A DNA stretch of 64,000 nucleotides from Adiantum capillus-veneris (GCA_014529385.2 CM043959.1:63377753-63441752); one strand, 5' to 3'. Counted from the first letter of the stretch, positions 31,291 through 42,779 are shown. Made by a program: numbers and translations. The notes: generated by a model from the sequence alone, not told the origin.

Positions 31291-32853
31291 TATGCATGGC
31301 TCACATATTCAGAAACTCAACCACTAAAATATATATGCATAATCCATGATAAGATGGATCAAAAGAAGACTGCCATTCCTAGATTACGCATTGTTCCTAA
31401 GGGTGTGGATTCAGGATATAATCTGTAGGTGACATTGATTGGCATGATCACTCATGGACATGGAGAAGGTCATTACAGACACTTTGTCTTGAATGGTTTG
31501 TGGCCAGCTGATCCAAATCTTATAATTGGCTCAATTGCTAATTGTTTACATAACCTAGAGAGGATAGATAAGCATGCTCTTGGTGATCTAGTAACAAATG
31601 GACTTCCAAGGAGCAATATTTCACTACTACATGCTTTGAACTCAAGGGATGCTTTGAACTACCATAAATTTAGTGATGGAAAAGAGCCCATTGTGCAGCC
31701 ATCAAAAATTGCAGAAGAGGAAATGGGGTCAACATTTCGCAGGTTGCCAGAGAACTTGTTGCTACAATTGGATAATTATGTATGGGAAAACTAAAATCGA
31801 TACTTATTTGCCTATTTGTCAATGCTTGCTGCAAGGGGTGTTTTCAAAACCATCTAGATAGGATTTTTAATGGTTGGGCATACACATGAGGACATAGACG
31901 CCATGTTTAGTAGGTTTTCAGAGAAGTTGAGAGTTACAGGCAACTATACTTTTCCACATTTGATGGATACATTACGAAACAGCTCATGTTCATCTCCAGC
32001 TCCATTTTTTCTCACAAAGATACCCGATTTCAAGCAATATTGTGATGGCTATCTTTGTGATGGACAAGACATACTCGTTGGACATTCCAAACCGCTTCAG
32101 TTCAGGTTCTTTATGCCGGATGAGACACCAATGATGCAATATAAGGCACATGTAGGTGTATCAAGTTGGAGTGGAAGTATTAGCCTTTGGAAAATAGACA
32201 CAGAAGGCAAGTCAATGTTACCACATGGAGATCCACCTCTAGTACCAATGGCGTAGTATGTCAAGGCCCACGAAGAAGTCATTTTGGGGCTAAAGAACTA
32301 TATAAAATTTCGGAAAAATTTAGGGAATGGTTCAAGTATTCCGCGATATTATAGACCTATGATAGATTATTGGAGTAAGGTAATTGAAGAGATTGGAAAA
32401 GCAATCATATGAGAGGGAGTCTTGTATGAAATGTTTTGGCCAAAAACTCAAGAATATTCTCACCTACAAGGCACTACAATGAATTTGCAACAAGGAGCAG
32501 AAAGATTCCTAGGCCTCGAAGAGTTGAATGATCATTTTTGTGGGCCTCAATGAGATAGGCCAAGGGAAGATTTTGACCCTATGTATGATGTGCACCAAGG
32601 TGACTTTCTTATGCTTGTTCTGAGTGACACAAAAATCTATCCAGGGTGGCTTGCAATGGCTTCATCGGACATTGATAATGAGCCTACATCACCAAACTAC
32701 AAAAAAATCTTGATTCAATATTGGATACCTTGCGTGAGAAAAAGTGGGATGACAGATACTCAAGCTTATAGTAATTGTTGGAAGGGTTATTGTGTTGTCA
32801 ACTATAAGGACCCACAAGTGTGGGAAACTGTAGATGTAATTGTTTGGTCCTAG
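31291..32853 (+). pseudogene. DUF7869-like protein (in-frame stops only)
   Basis: About 520 codons stay in one frame. Recognisable blocks are IIHDKMDQKKTAIPR, GMITHGHGEGHYRHF, LLLQLDNYVWEN, NRYLFAYLSMLAARGVF and MVGHTHEDIDAMF, which match from memory the conserved blocks of the DUF7869 family, a poorly described domain found in many animals, oomycetes and some plants. The spaced D, D-N and H-T-H-x-D-I-D blocks would suit a metal-dependent nuclease or transposase fold; that is inference. Six stops occur (31426, 31792, 31858, 32254, 32410, 32551) but no frameshift. The N-terminal part is missing because the sequence begins at the end of element K. Confidence 0.75.
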
Positions 32854-34003
32854 ACACCCAACAAAGAAGGACCATTTTCTAAAATAAAGATTCCAGAAAG
32901 GCATGCTCTAAAATCCAAAGAAGGCCTCACTCGTGCACATCAACCACACTTGGATCAAAGTTTACATATGGCATCAAATGTGGAGTAGAATTATGTGGAG
33001 CTTCTATTGTGACTATACTAGTCAATTTTGTAAACAAAATCTTTTTTGTATCTTCCTTTGTTTTATGTAATTTGTAGTTTTTATTCAAATCCATGTGTTG
33101 TACATCCTCTTGAATTTTGGTGTTTATCAACACCACAATCCTATGAGATTTTCACTTTATTTACTAGCCAGACACCTCAATTTTTCCTACTTTAAGTGGA
33201 AAATTCCCAAATTACATGAATTTAGTCGATTTGGAGATTCTCATAATGTGAGATTTTTACCAAAATACCTAGAAATGGTCTTATCAATAAGAGGTCATCA
33301 ACATCCATCACGAAGAGGTCATCCATATCAAGGAAGGAAAAAGGTTGGTCAGGCTAGTCTACAAACAAAGGTATAGCCTCTGCTCCTAAGTGGCCAAAAC
33401 GGACTACTCGTGCCAAAGGAAAGGAAGGGCTAGGCAGTCTTGAATCACATGACCCCAAAGTAAGAAACACCTGGCCACACGAGTGCTTCAAGTTCGGAAA
33501 GCAGAATCGTGTCTATTTTGCCAAAAAGAAGGTCATCCGAGGCGAAGTGGTAGAAGATCACCTATCAATTTGCATGGCGCATGCGAGTGCTGCCAGTCCA
33601 CTTTGACAAGCCCGAAGCAAAAGTGGTAAGAAGGTTCCTTTGTCCTAAAGAGGAGTGGTTTGGCTAATATCCTCATTGCTTTGGAGGGTGAGTAGAGGGT
33701 CTTCGTCCTCTCCCTGTACATCTCATCCTTAAAAAACTTTCCACCACAGGTAAAACTCAGTGGGCTGGTGAAAAGTTACAACTAAATGGAGTGGAGTTCA
33801 TGCATCGAGCCGGCTATAGTAATTACTTACAGCTTCTGCTAGATAAAAGGCTAGGAGTAGTCAAACGCGTCGCCATCACACTAGACGTGCTGAGAGAGAC
33901 GAAGGGAAGGTGGAGCCTATGAAGGGCGATGACCCCCTGTGGATGTGCCGACTTATCAACACCGGCATGGTAAGTGTGTAAGTAAGTTATCTACACTCTG
34001 TGC
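32854..34003. other. No clear gene; possible decayed gag fragment
   Basis: After the DUF7869 frame there is little structure. Near 33490 the translation HECFKFGKQNRVYFAKKK resembles a ruined zinc knuckle, which may mark remains of another retrotransposon. No LTR or primer site for element B is visible before its first reading frame. Confidence 0.35.
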
Positions 34004-34009
34004 ATCATA

Positions 34010-34261
34010 GATAACGGACCAACCGCCTTTTCATTTAGGTTTATGCAACACATGTATGTAAATATATATATATATATAGACAGAGAAATCTCCTACCAAC
34101 AAAAGATTGTATATCTGTTTGGTGCTGCGATGCTAGGAGAGATCCTTAGCTCCCCAAACCCTATTATCCTCCCTATGTTGGATTACCCACCACTCTTTCA
34201 ATGTTTCCATTTTTATTCTGTTTTAATCTATCCACCCAACCTTGTAAGAAAGTTTCTATAA
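34010..34261 (+). pseudogene. Conserved small pre-gag protein, element B
   Basis: Reads DNGPTAFSFRFMQHMYV, then IDREISYQQKIVYLFG, then EILSSPNPIILPMLDY. This matches the small frame at 61774-61989 of element E residue by residue in many places. The ATG corresponding to the start in E is absent; the first methionine is at 34043. After ILPMLDY the frame drifts (PPLFQC...), so it is probably damaged. The gap to gag is about 100 bp, as in element A. Function unknown. Confidence 0.6.
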
Positions 34262-34358
34262 GCCGCTGAGTCATTTGTGGTATATATATATATATATAGA
34301 GAGAGAGATAGATAAATATAAAAAGGTTTGAAATTTTTCTGCTCATTGAGTTACTACC

Positions 34359-35465
34359 ATGACAAGTGTCTCTTTTCCCACATTCAATGACAAAAAGAGA
34401 GAAGACATCACCACCGAATTTTTGGATGACTTTGACATCGCTTGTGTGGTTTCCAACAAGGATGACGATTCCTCACGGCTACGAATCTTTTCTATATTGA
34501 TGAAAGTAGAGGCCAAGGATTGTTACAATGCTTTGCCCCAAGCTACCAAGAATACATGGGGCGTACTATGTGATGCCTTTGTGGAGAGGTTTGGTGGAGG
34601 TACAACCTCAGAAAAGTTATGGCAACTGCTGATGGAGTTAAAGGAGGGAGTTCTACTAGAGTATGCCACTTACGAATCCAAGTTTGTGGATTTGTGGGAG
34701 TACAGGGTTGCCTCATTGGAGGAAGGTGAAGGAGTGCATAATTTCTTGAAGAAGGACAATTTCATTGCTGGCCTATGGTCACCGTTTAAAGAGAAGGTAA
34801 AGGGGAGATTCTCAGCAACATATGAGTTGGCAGTGGAAGTAGACCACCTTAAAGACAAGAAGCTGCACATGTAATCAAGAGTCAGCAAGTCACAGGAATC
34901 AAGCTCAGTCCGACTAACTCCGGTGACTGCAACAACCGCTCAGAGAACCCAACCACAAGAGGCATTAGAAGAGCAGCAAGACCTGTTAAGTCGCATCACT
35001 ACTCAGCTTGAAAGTCTATCCATGCACCCGTAAGAAATCCAAATGAAGGGAGAGGAAAACGAAGGCAAAACCAAGAATACAACTACTACAATTGTGGGGA
35101 GGAAGGCCATGGCATGTATTACTGCCAACATCCAAGAAGGCAGGACTTCAATAGAGAAGGAAGACACAATCCAATCTCTCCACCAACAACAAGACCAACA
35201 CCGTCGAGGCAACCAGGGTCGATTCCAATGGTCCAAATCCTTTGACCACTCGTACAACCACCACCACCACCATAACCTCTCATGCCACCACTACCTCCAC
35301 CACCTGCTAGAAACCAAGCAGTGACTGTTGTGATTAGCCTGGAAGCTAAAGGAAAGGCAAAGGTAGAAGAGCCGGTCAAAGAGAAGAACAAAGGAAAAGG
35401 AAAAGTAGAGGAGGTGTATGCCATGAGAGTAAAGCGTCCCAGGCACGAAGAAGCCTCTCAAAGTT
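34359..35465 (+). pseudogene. Gag of element B
   Basis: Starts MTSVSFPTFNDKKREDITTE; the capsid domain is clean for 171 codons, with LLMELKEGVLLEYATYESKF and FLKKDNFIAGLWSPFKEKVK, then TAA at 34872. It continues in broken frames through a glutamine-rich part to a zinc knuckle reading YYNCGEEGHGMYYC (about 35085-35130), in which the first cysteine is tyrosine. A lysine/glutamate-rich tail (KGKAKVEEPVKEKNKGKGK) follows in frame 35282-35467. Close relative of element A gag. Confidence 0.9.
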
Positions 35466-35535
35466 AGGATAAGGTGAAAGGAAAAGGCGAGTCTAGCAAG
35501 GAGGCATCTAGAAGCCTTGGCGGAAGATTGACATT

Positions 35536-36204
35536 GTGGATTTTTCACTGGGTGAGTATGCTAAACCATATGACATAGTTCAGGATGTATTAATGCAAGG
35601 ACCAAAGATAACATGGCCCCAATTACCCCATCTTGCACCAAAGATGAGGAGACAATGTACGAAGATGGAAAGTACAAGAAAATTGGGACCAAGGATAGTT
35701 GGGGCAATCTTTGGGAGGAACTTTGATGATATCCTACCTATCATGGATGCCCACATCAAGGGGCAACGTATGTCAAATGTCTACATAGACAGTTGCACAC
35801 AGATATGCATCATAAGTGAGAAAATGATGCACCATCTAGGCTAAGAGGTAAGTAGGCCGACACCCTACCGAGTTAAAATGGCAAATAACGTCAAAGTGAA
35901 GTGTGTAGGCATTGTGAATGTAGTCAAAGTGAAGGCATTCAATAGAGAAGTGGAGGCAGAAATTTTTCTCATTCCACACAAAGGGGAGGGCTACCCTATC
36001 ATCCTTGGAAGACCATGGCTCATGGCTATGGAGGCTAAGCAAGATAGGAGTCCTAGAATGATCCAGATGAAGGATGCTAAAGATAGGAGTCCTAGAATGA
36101 TCCAGATGAAGGATGCTAAAGGGAACTCCATATTCTATGACATGAAGACTAGGAAGCAACACAACATGATCTTGGAGGCATCAGAAGATGAGTTCACCCA
36201 GTGA
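35536..36204 (+). pseudogene. Protease region of element B
   Basis: First a conserved segment before the protease (KITWPQLPHLAPKMRRQ), then VYIDSCTQICIISEKMMHHLG, the catalytic loop with D-S-C in place of D-S/T-G, TAA at 35842-35844, and in the next frame VKMANNVKVKCVGIVNVVKV and YPIILGRPWLMAM, the I-L-G box. A 42-bp tandem repeat duplicates DRSPRMIQMKDAK (36044-36120). The catalytic loop change would probably inactivate it. Confidence 0.85.
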
Positions 36205-37357
36205 CTCTTTGACCAACTTAGGAGAAGACAAGACAATGAGTGAAGAGATCGACGATAGAATCAAAGTGATGGGAGTCATCCTCAAAGACCCAAAAAGATT
36301 GACACCATTGGAGAACCAAGAGCACCCATCAGGTTTTCAACCTTTGATGGATACAAGTAAGCTACATTGGACGCTCTCCAATGAGTTAACTAGTGAAGAG
36401 AGAGAAGAATATATTTCTATGCTAGGTAACCTCACCACACTGTTCATTAATGGTTATGACAAGATCACAGTAATCACAGTGGTACAACACCGCATAAGAC
36501 TCAAGGAAGGAAGTAAGCCTATAGGGAAAAATCTCAGAAGGCTTCGGGTAATTCAACAAGAGGCATTTCTCAAAGAGGTAAGGAATTTGCAATAGGCAGG
36601 TTTCATTTACCCCGTCGAAGACTCGGAGTGGGTCTCTCTAATGGTAGTCACTCCAAAGAAGAACGGTAAGTGGAGATTTTGTGTAGACTAAAAACCTCTC
36701 AATGCAGCAACAACAAAGAGGGATCATTTTTCCCTTCCATTCCAAGATGAGATTATCAATGAGGTAGCAGGTCATGAGCACTACATAGTATGTGATGTCT
36801 GCTCAGGCTACTTTCATATTATCATTGCAAAAGAAGACTAGAAAAAGACAACTTTCATAACACCATGGGGATGTTTTGCCTACAGGGTGTTGCCTTTTGG
36901 CCTCACCAACGCTCCAGCCACATTCCAACGCTATGTAACTTTTGTCTTCCAGCCATACTTTGGTAAGTCAATAGGAGTTTTCATAGATGATTTTTGCATC
37001 TACAGTTCTTGCTCCCTCCATTTGAGCAAGGTCTATGATGGCCTCGGTAGACTTCAAACCTTGGGTGTCCAGCTTAACAAAGATAAGTGTCACATTGGTA
37101 AAAGCAAGGTCTCTCTTCTCGGCCATGTAATTTCAACAAAGAGAATTGAGGCTCACCCTAAAGAGATTCAAGCTTTTCTATCTTTGTCATCACCCACTAC
37201 AGCTAAGCAATTGGTCTCTTTTCTTCAGAAGGTAAGGTATTTGAGCTGGTTCATTCACTTGCTCTCTCAGGTGGTTCTCCCTCTACAACAAGTCACCCAT
37301 AAAGATGTCTTCCTATGGAGTGAAGAAAATGAGCAACATTTTAGCAAAGTGAAATAG
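36188..37357 (+). pseudogene. Reverse transcriptase, element B
   Basis: An N-terminal acidic linker with SEEIDDRIKVMGVIL leads to FIYPVEDSEWVSLMVVTPKK, FITPWGCFAYRVLPFGLTNA and the catalytic box FIDDFCIYS, which keeps both aspartates. The connection follows (SKVSLLGHVIS, then TTAKQLVSFLQKVRYLSWFI). Stops interrupt at about 36593, 36689 and 36838; all lie in the otherwise continuous frame. Confidence 0.9.
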
Positions 37358-38275
37358 ATCCTAGGTACACTTCCCACCATTTCACCCTCTAGATGAGACG
37401 AGCCATTTTATGCTAACCCCAATGTAGGAAGTGATACACTTGGATCCATACTAATGCAAAAGGACCCCCAAACCTCTTTCATGCATCCTATATACTTCTC
37501 TAGTCGCGTCATGACCCCATCAAAAAAAGAATTTAGCACGGCAGAGCACATGGTGCTTGCATTAATGTTTACCACTACAAAGTTCCTCTCTTATCTATTG
37601 CCTACACCCTTTGTAATTTTGACAATGGAAGAGGTCTTTCCATATGTGTTGCAACACATAGATGTCTCATCTAGAATCTCTATGTGGCTTGTTAGATTAC
37701 AAGAGTTTGATTACACCATGCAAGTAGAGAACGCCACCAGGTGCTAGTCTAGTAGGTATTCTTACCCTTCATGAGAAGAAGCTAAAGGTCAAGACAGAAG
37801 GTAAAGAAGTGACACCAATGGTAGAAATTGGTAAGCTAGAAAGAGATCATTCTCTTTTCTTTCATGAAGCATACAAAAGAACAGTGGACTAGGTTGCAAT
37901 TGGCATCATCATTTTCAATGAGAAAAAGGAAAGGTATTCTCTATTGGGCAGCTCCTACCTTCCCACTCCAAAAACAAAGCAGAATACATGGCCCTAATTT
38001 TTTCTTTACAACACTGTGTTTTGCAAGGGGTTCAACATCTATATGTGCTTGGTGATGCCATGCTTTTGATAAAGCAGATAGATGGCACTTGGATTTGTAA
38101 AAATTAGGTTTTACTTGGCCAATTGCGCCAAGCTAACGATCTTTTAAGAAATTTTGAAGCAATGCAATTATTTCATGTCCCTTGGGCAAAAAATCAATAG
38201 GCAGATGCTCTAGCCAAGGAAAGAATACAAGATGTTACCATAGGAGCAATCAAACTGAAGCTTCCTCTCTTTTAG
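37358..38275 (+). pseudogene. Two RNase H domains in tandem, element B
   Basis: The first (to about 37750) has LGSILMQKDPQTSFMHPIYF and FVILTMEEVFPYVLQHIDVS. Its first catalytic aspartate is absent (FYANPNVGSD where a T/V-D-A-S type motif is expected). The second (about 37850-38230) has FHEAYKRTVD and IGIIIFNEKKERYSLLG, a ruined copy of the archaeal/plant-type RNase H seen better in element E. Two RNase H domains are the mark of the plant Tat lineage. Frames are broken repeatedly. Confidence 0.75.
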
Positions 38276-38287
38276 GGTAGCAATGTT

Positions 38288-39540
38288 ATGCCTGATATCA
38301 TCAGTTTCTTAGATATAGAAGAATGTCCTAAAGGGTATATCATGGGCCAAAAAAAATGGCTTATCCAAAAGGCAACAAGATACCACCTTATAAATAGCAA
38401 CTTATATTACAACGGCAAAGACAAGATTCTCAGGCGAGTGCCAATCTCCAGTGAAATCACGGAGGCAATCTCAAGTTTCCATGATGGTGTCTGCGGCAGC
38501 CATTTTGCTCTAGATATTACCAGTAGGAAGATTTTATGGGTAGGATTCTCTTGGCCTAGCCTGAACTAGGAATGCATCATTGGTGTAAAACATTCAAAGC
38601 TTGTCAAGTGTCCAATGATCGAACACAAATGTATGAGCCACAGATTCCTATCATCTCATTTGGTCCGTTTGAGAAGTAGGGAATAGATGCAATTGGTCCT
38701 TTACCAAGGGACCAATCAGCTAAATTGTACATTCTAGCTCATGTAGACTACATGACCCGATGGGCGAAAGTAGCAACCACCACAGGCATTACAGCCCAAG
38801 AAGTGGTGAAGTTCATATTCGAGCACATTTGTTGCCGTTTTGGCACACCTCTCGAGATAATATCTGCTGATAGAGGGCCGGGTTTCAGAGGAGATTTGGT
38901 GGGAGAAGTGATGAAAAAGTTAGGCATCACACGCCTACACTCCACCCCATACTATCCACAGTGCACTCGTCTAGTGGAAAAGGTAAACGATATTATCTAT
39001 AAGATCATCACAAAGCAGGTGAATAACCACATAAGTGATTGGGATAATCATCTCATGGCCACTCTTTGGGCCTACCGCATGACATTATGAACATCACTAG
39101 GTTTCACTCCTTTTCATCTGGTATATGGAAAGGAGGCCATTCTACCCATCAAGGTACAGATAGCCAACTTGTGAGTTATGGCTAGTCAGTTACAACACCC
39201 AATTGCCCATCTATGCAACCACACCTTGGATCTAGAAAGGCTTCAGCTAGATAGAGAAGATGTAATCAGCCACTATGCAGCACAAGCAGAGCGACGCCGA
39301 CTCACATTCAATCAAAGGCTTAAGGAAAAAGGTTTGAAGAAAGGCATGTTATTGTTGAGATACGACAACAAATTTGACACTAGGAAAGATAAGAAGTTTC
39401 AGCCAGATGGAAAGGGCAGTTCATTGTCAAAAAGCGATACGCCAATGGAAGCTACAAATTGATGGAAGCAAATGGTCGGCTTCACAAGACTAGAGTCAAT
39501 GAATGGAGATTAAAAAGGTACTTCTTAAGGTTTGATCCAA
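38288..39540 (+). pseudogene. Integrase, element B
   Basis: The zinc module is damaged: FHDGVCGSHFALDITSRKIL keeps both histidines, but the cysteine region reads WCKTFKACQ, with a phenylalanine at a zinc ligand. The core keeps IDAIGPLP, SADRGPGFRGDL and CTRLVEKVND, so the D, D and E are present. The C-terminal part has LERLQLDREDVISHY, GMLLLRYDNKFDTR and RLHKTRVNEWRLK. Stops at about 38567, 38680 and 39088. Confidence 0.9.
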
Positions 39541-39632
39541 CGTTCATACTAGATATTCCAGAGGAGGGAGAACCCTCCAATTGTGCTACTAGGGAATCAA
39601 AAGCAGAGCTAGAAGCATGAATGCCTCTAGCC

Positions 39633-39648
39633 AGGAGAGAGGGCTAAT
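39633..39648 (+). promoter_or_regulatory. Polypurine tract of element B
   Basis: CAGGAGAGAGGGCTAA precedes TGACGGGCG, the start of the 3' LTR. Element E has the similar GGGGGAGGGCTAA before its LTR. Confidence 0.65.
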
Positions 39649-39968
39649 GACGGGCGATTGTCAGAACTGTGGGTGTGAGAACCAACCCCACTCAGGGGGG
39701 CGAGCCTAATAATAATAAACAAAAGAACAAAAAAAAAATTTAGCTTACCACCCCGCCACCCTCTTCCCTCCCATGCATACGCCCACAGTTGGCGGCCCCT
39801 CCCTTGGCACCACCCTAGAGAAATGTTTTTTATGCGTGTGAGAGTGCTTGATGTGATCTTGGCTAATCCTTGAGTGATTGTTTGGTAATCTATATGCTAT
39901 TTGTGTTGGGAGTGTTTGAAGTCATCCATTCCTTGTACACACACTACGGTTAATGCTTCATTCATAGT

Positions 39969-40014
<46 letters not shown>

Positions 40015-40141
40015 TGTAGCGGTCCTAGTCCACGCTTCCAAGACTAGGTGGTGCCCTCATCTCATTTCCCTTGTGGCGCAATGGAGTTTGTTTTGGTGTA
40101 GAGGCCGCCATTCCAAATTTCCTTCGTCACTGGGTTTAGCA
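39649..40141 (+). repeat. 3' LTR of element B
   Basis: Begins TGACGGGCGATTG after the purine tract. Near its end it has GGTGTAGAGGCCGCC, shared with the LTR end of element A. The right boundary at TTTAGCA is the best CA candidate but no second copy confirms it. It contains a 43-bp (TC)n run at 39970-40012. Confidence 0.65.
39970..40012 (+). repeat. (TC)n microsatellite
   Basis: About 21 TC units in the 3' LTR of element B. In plant promoters such CT tracts often lie near transcription starts, so it may belong to the LTR promoter. Confidence 0.95.
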
Positions 40142-40151
40142 TTATGACCTC

Positions 40152-40887
40152 TAGAAACCCATAGAAACTACTCAATATCTAGCCAAGTTTGTAGTCTACG
40201 ATTAGTTATGGTTACTACCTACAAAATACATACAATTGGTCTAAGAAACTAGCGATATTGAGAAAGTTATACTTGCTACTCTAAAATGTATCGTATTCTT
40301 CAGCAATCAAAAAACTCAACCATCATCATATACTATGCTATATAGCATATTAGGTCCCCCAAAACTCAAGGAATATTAGCTTGATGCTATACATTACACT
40401 TACACAATCAAAATTGAATTTGGATATCAAGAAAGCCAGCAAAAAAATCATAAAAGTGCTAATTTTGGCCAAAAAATAGGATTATGCAATTCTTGTAAAT
40501 TGGTCATAACTTTCAATTTTAACACTTAGCTCTCCCTACAAGCATCAAAACATGTTGAGAACTATGAAGGACTAACCACTGGCCATCTAAACCTCACAAA
40601 CATGAAGTTTAGAGTGGTATAGTTGCCAAAAATTGAAAAAAAGCCAAAAACAGGACCCGTTTTTTCACACAGTTTAGGTTCAAAAATGTTGTGCAAGAGT
40701 AAGGTTAATGGTGAGATCGATACTCAAAGAAAAATGCTAAGTTTTTTTCAGCTCATAAGGCAACGTTATGGATATATAGCACCTACAAATTCGTTTTCAT
40801 ACTCTTCAAATAATTCAAGCAAAATGGTCACTTAACAGGACACAAAAGTGTCCACGGACATAAAAGTGTCCTGTTACCATTCTAGTG
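40152..40887 (-). mobile_element. TTAA transposon, copy 3, truncated
   Basis: Reverse-complement relative of copies 1 and 2. The right end is intact: CTAGTG then TTAA at 40888-40891. The homology runs to about 40152, equivalent to about 6760 of copy 1, so the other half is missing. The subterminal hairpin GGACACTTTTATGTCC is present in two slightly different copies side by side, whereas copies 1 and 2 have one at each end. More diverged than copies 1 and 2 are from each other. Confidence 0.8.
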
Positions 40888-40891
40888 TTAA

Positions 40892-41225
40892 GCCATTGCA
40901 CTTCCTGCATTGATCTTTTAACTTGCATCTTGCGAATATGCTTTGTAGGTTGTGCTCTCTTGCCTATCAACGGGATTGTAGCATCTTCTTTATCTTCAGT
41001 AGATTGATACTCGGAGGGAGTATCGTAAGTTTGTTTTTTGATCTCTCTACTTAGCTTGAATTTGGAGTTCATGGCCTTGCTATCAAATGTCTTGGACTTG
41101 GATCTCTTACCCCTTATTCTTTGCTTTGTGGGTGTTTTCAAAGAGATTCCCACCATTTTGACCACACGTTTGGCTTTCTGTAGTAGATCTAGTTGAGATT
41201 CTAGTATATGTAGTAGGTCAATCAT
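40892..41225 (-). CDS. Unknown lysine-rich frame
   Basis: About 110 codons from the ATG at 41225: a leucine-rich start (MIDLLHILESQLDLLQKAKR) followed by a basic region (TPTKQRIRGKRSKSKTF) and TEDKEDATIPLIGKRA. It runs into transposon copy 3, so the C-terminus is cut off. The polar, lysine-rich style recalls the coding region of element D, but there is no clear alignment. No family recognised. Confidence 0.3.
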
Positions 41226-42477
41226 TCCTAGAGCATACTATGCTATCCTAGTAAGTACCGGGCCCGTGTTTATGTAGGTATTATTTCTATCACTGCTCTT
41301 AAGGTTCACTTTAACCAGATTGTCAAGGATATAGTTTCCCAAATCACATCTGGTTACCCTCCTTTCTAGTAGTCCCATTGCCCTTACCACTATCAATGTG
41401 TAGGTTTGGATCTATATATGGGCAACATCTATACTTTCATATGCTATGAAATAAGATATAATGGTAGGTCAATCTCTCAATAGAGTCTTTCTAAGTGAAT
41501 TTTTATCCAAATGCTGCTTCATAAAGTCTTTAAATTTGTTGTTATATGGATTGCTTTGGTCTTCTTGAGCAAGTTCTGGTTGCAAGCTTGGAGATTGAGA
41601 GCCTCATTGATGAGGTCGTGGTCGATAATCCTTCCTTTGATAGTGGCTCCATCTTTGTCCATGAGTGTGACTTCACCACTATACTGAATAGAACTCATTA
41701 CCTCTTGCTCCCTTTGAAAATTTGTCCCCTAGGATGGTAATCTAAAAAAACTATCAAGATATAAGCACATTGTCCCTTCTAGAGAATCTCTATGTTGTTG
41801 CAAGGTCCATAGCTCCTTTGGGAATAAAGTTATCTTTACTTTAGTGCCATTGACTGCCTCAAACTTGCCAATTAACATGTTTGCTATAATTTTCTTCATA
41901 AGTGAGATGAGCCTTCACATTGGAGAAGTTGTCCACCACCTCATAGAGGGAGCAACTTCCCTCTCCTTCTAAGCTTTTAGTCAAGGCATTCTGTTACCAA
42001 AAAAGAACGTGTTTAGGCCTAGAAATTGGTTCAAAACTTTTTGAGAAAGTTTAAAAAGATGCAAACTTGATCATGAATTGAAAAATGAGTATGACTTGAT
42101 CGAGACAGCTCCAAATTTGGTCAAACTTCACCAGTGAAAGTACAACCACTATGGGCACTAGGTCATTGTGTTACAGGTAAATTGTGGGTCAAAGGTACCT
42201 GGATCGCAATCCATGTTGAAACACCTTTTGGAATTTTTCTTACACCATCTAATAAAGTAGGTAATGGGGATACTATTGCTCAAAACTTTTGTGATTTGGA
42301 TCACTCGTTTGGGATTTAGGAAAAAAATCGGAACTTTTTTGGAACTAGAGATTTTTGGCACGTTTGCTGATGTTTTGATGTTTAAATGGCTTGAAACTTT
42401 AGGGTTAGACTTTACTTGGAATTTGGGAGTTGATGGTTAGTTTTTGTCTTGGAAAAGTGAAAACGTAAATGCATCGC
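41226..42477. other. No gene recognised
   Basis: Non-coding by eye. The part at 42000-42130 contains phrases such as GTATGACTTGAT and CAAATTTGGTCAAAC, which recall the spacer sequences between palindromes in element D; it may be a decayed fragment of a related element. The last 5 bp (ATCGC) would be the target duplication of element J. Confidence 0.4.
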
Positions 42478-42704
42478 TGTTAGAATTAGGGTTGCAAAAC
42501 AATACACAGAGCTTGGAGAAGACAAAGGAAGCTCAAGCCACATGACAGAGAGTGTTTTACTTAGTGTGCAATGGAAAGATAGATAGCCCTAGAGTGATGA
42601 GCGTATACACAATGCACAGGGGTAAAATCCTCCTAAAGAGGGAAAAAATGCCCCGACCGTCCTAGTGTGTTCACACACATCACTACCACATGTATATGGT
42701 AACA
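42478..42704 (-). repeat. 3' LTR of copia element J
   Basis: 227 bp. On the minus strand it begins TGTTACCATATACATG and ends CTAACA, giving the usual short inverted ends. The purine tract AAGGGGGAT (minus strand) adjoins it at 42706-42714. Small size and TGTTA start are typical of Ty1/copia. Confidence 0.8.
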
Positions 42705-42779
42705 AATCCCCCTTGGAGTGCTGCAGTGAGCAAGAGCTGACACACGAGTAAAAGGAAGTTCCATGCCCTGAGGACATGA

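Larger units (their letters stand above)
34010..40141 (+). mobile_element. Element B: Tat-like Ty3 retrotransposon, decayed
   Basis: The plus-strand order is small pre-gag frame, gag, protease, reverse transcriptase, degenerate RNase H, second RNase H, integrase, purine tract, 3' LTR. The same organisation is seen in element E, with similar sequence throughout. The 5' LTR and primer site are missing. Long stretches of pol stay in frame but carry many stop codons, so decay is mostly by point change. The 3' LTR is about 490 bp, much shorter than that of E. Confidence 0.9.
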
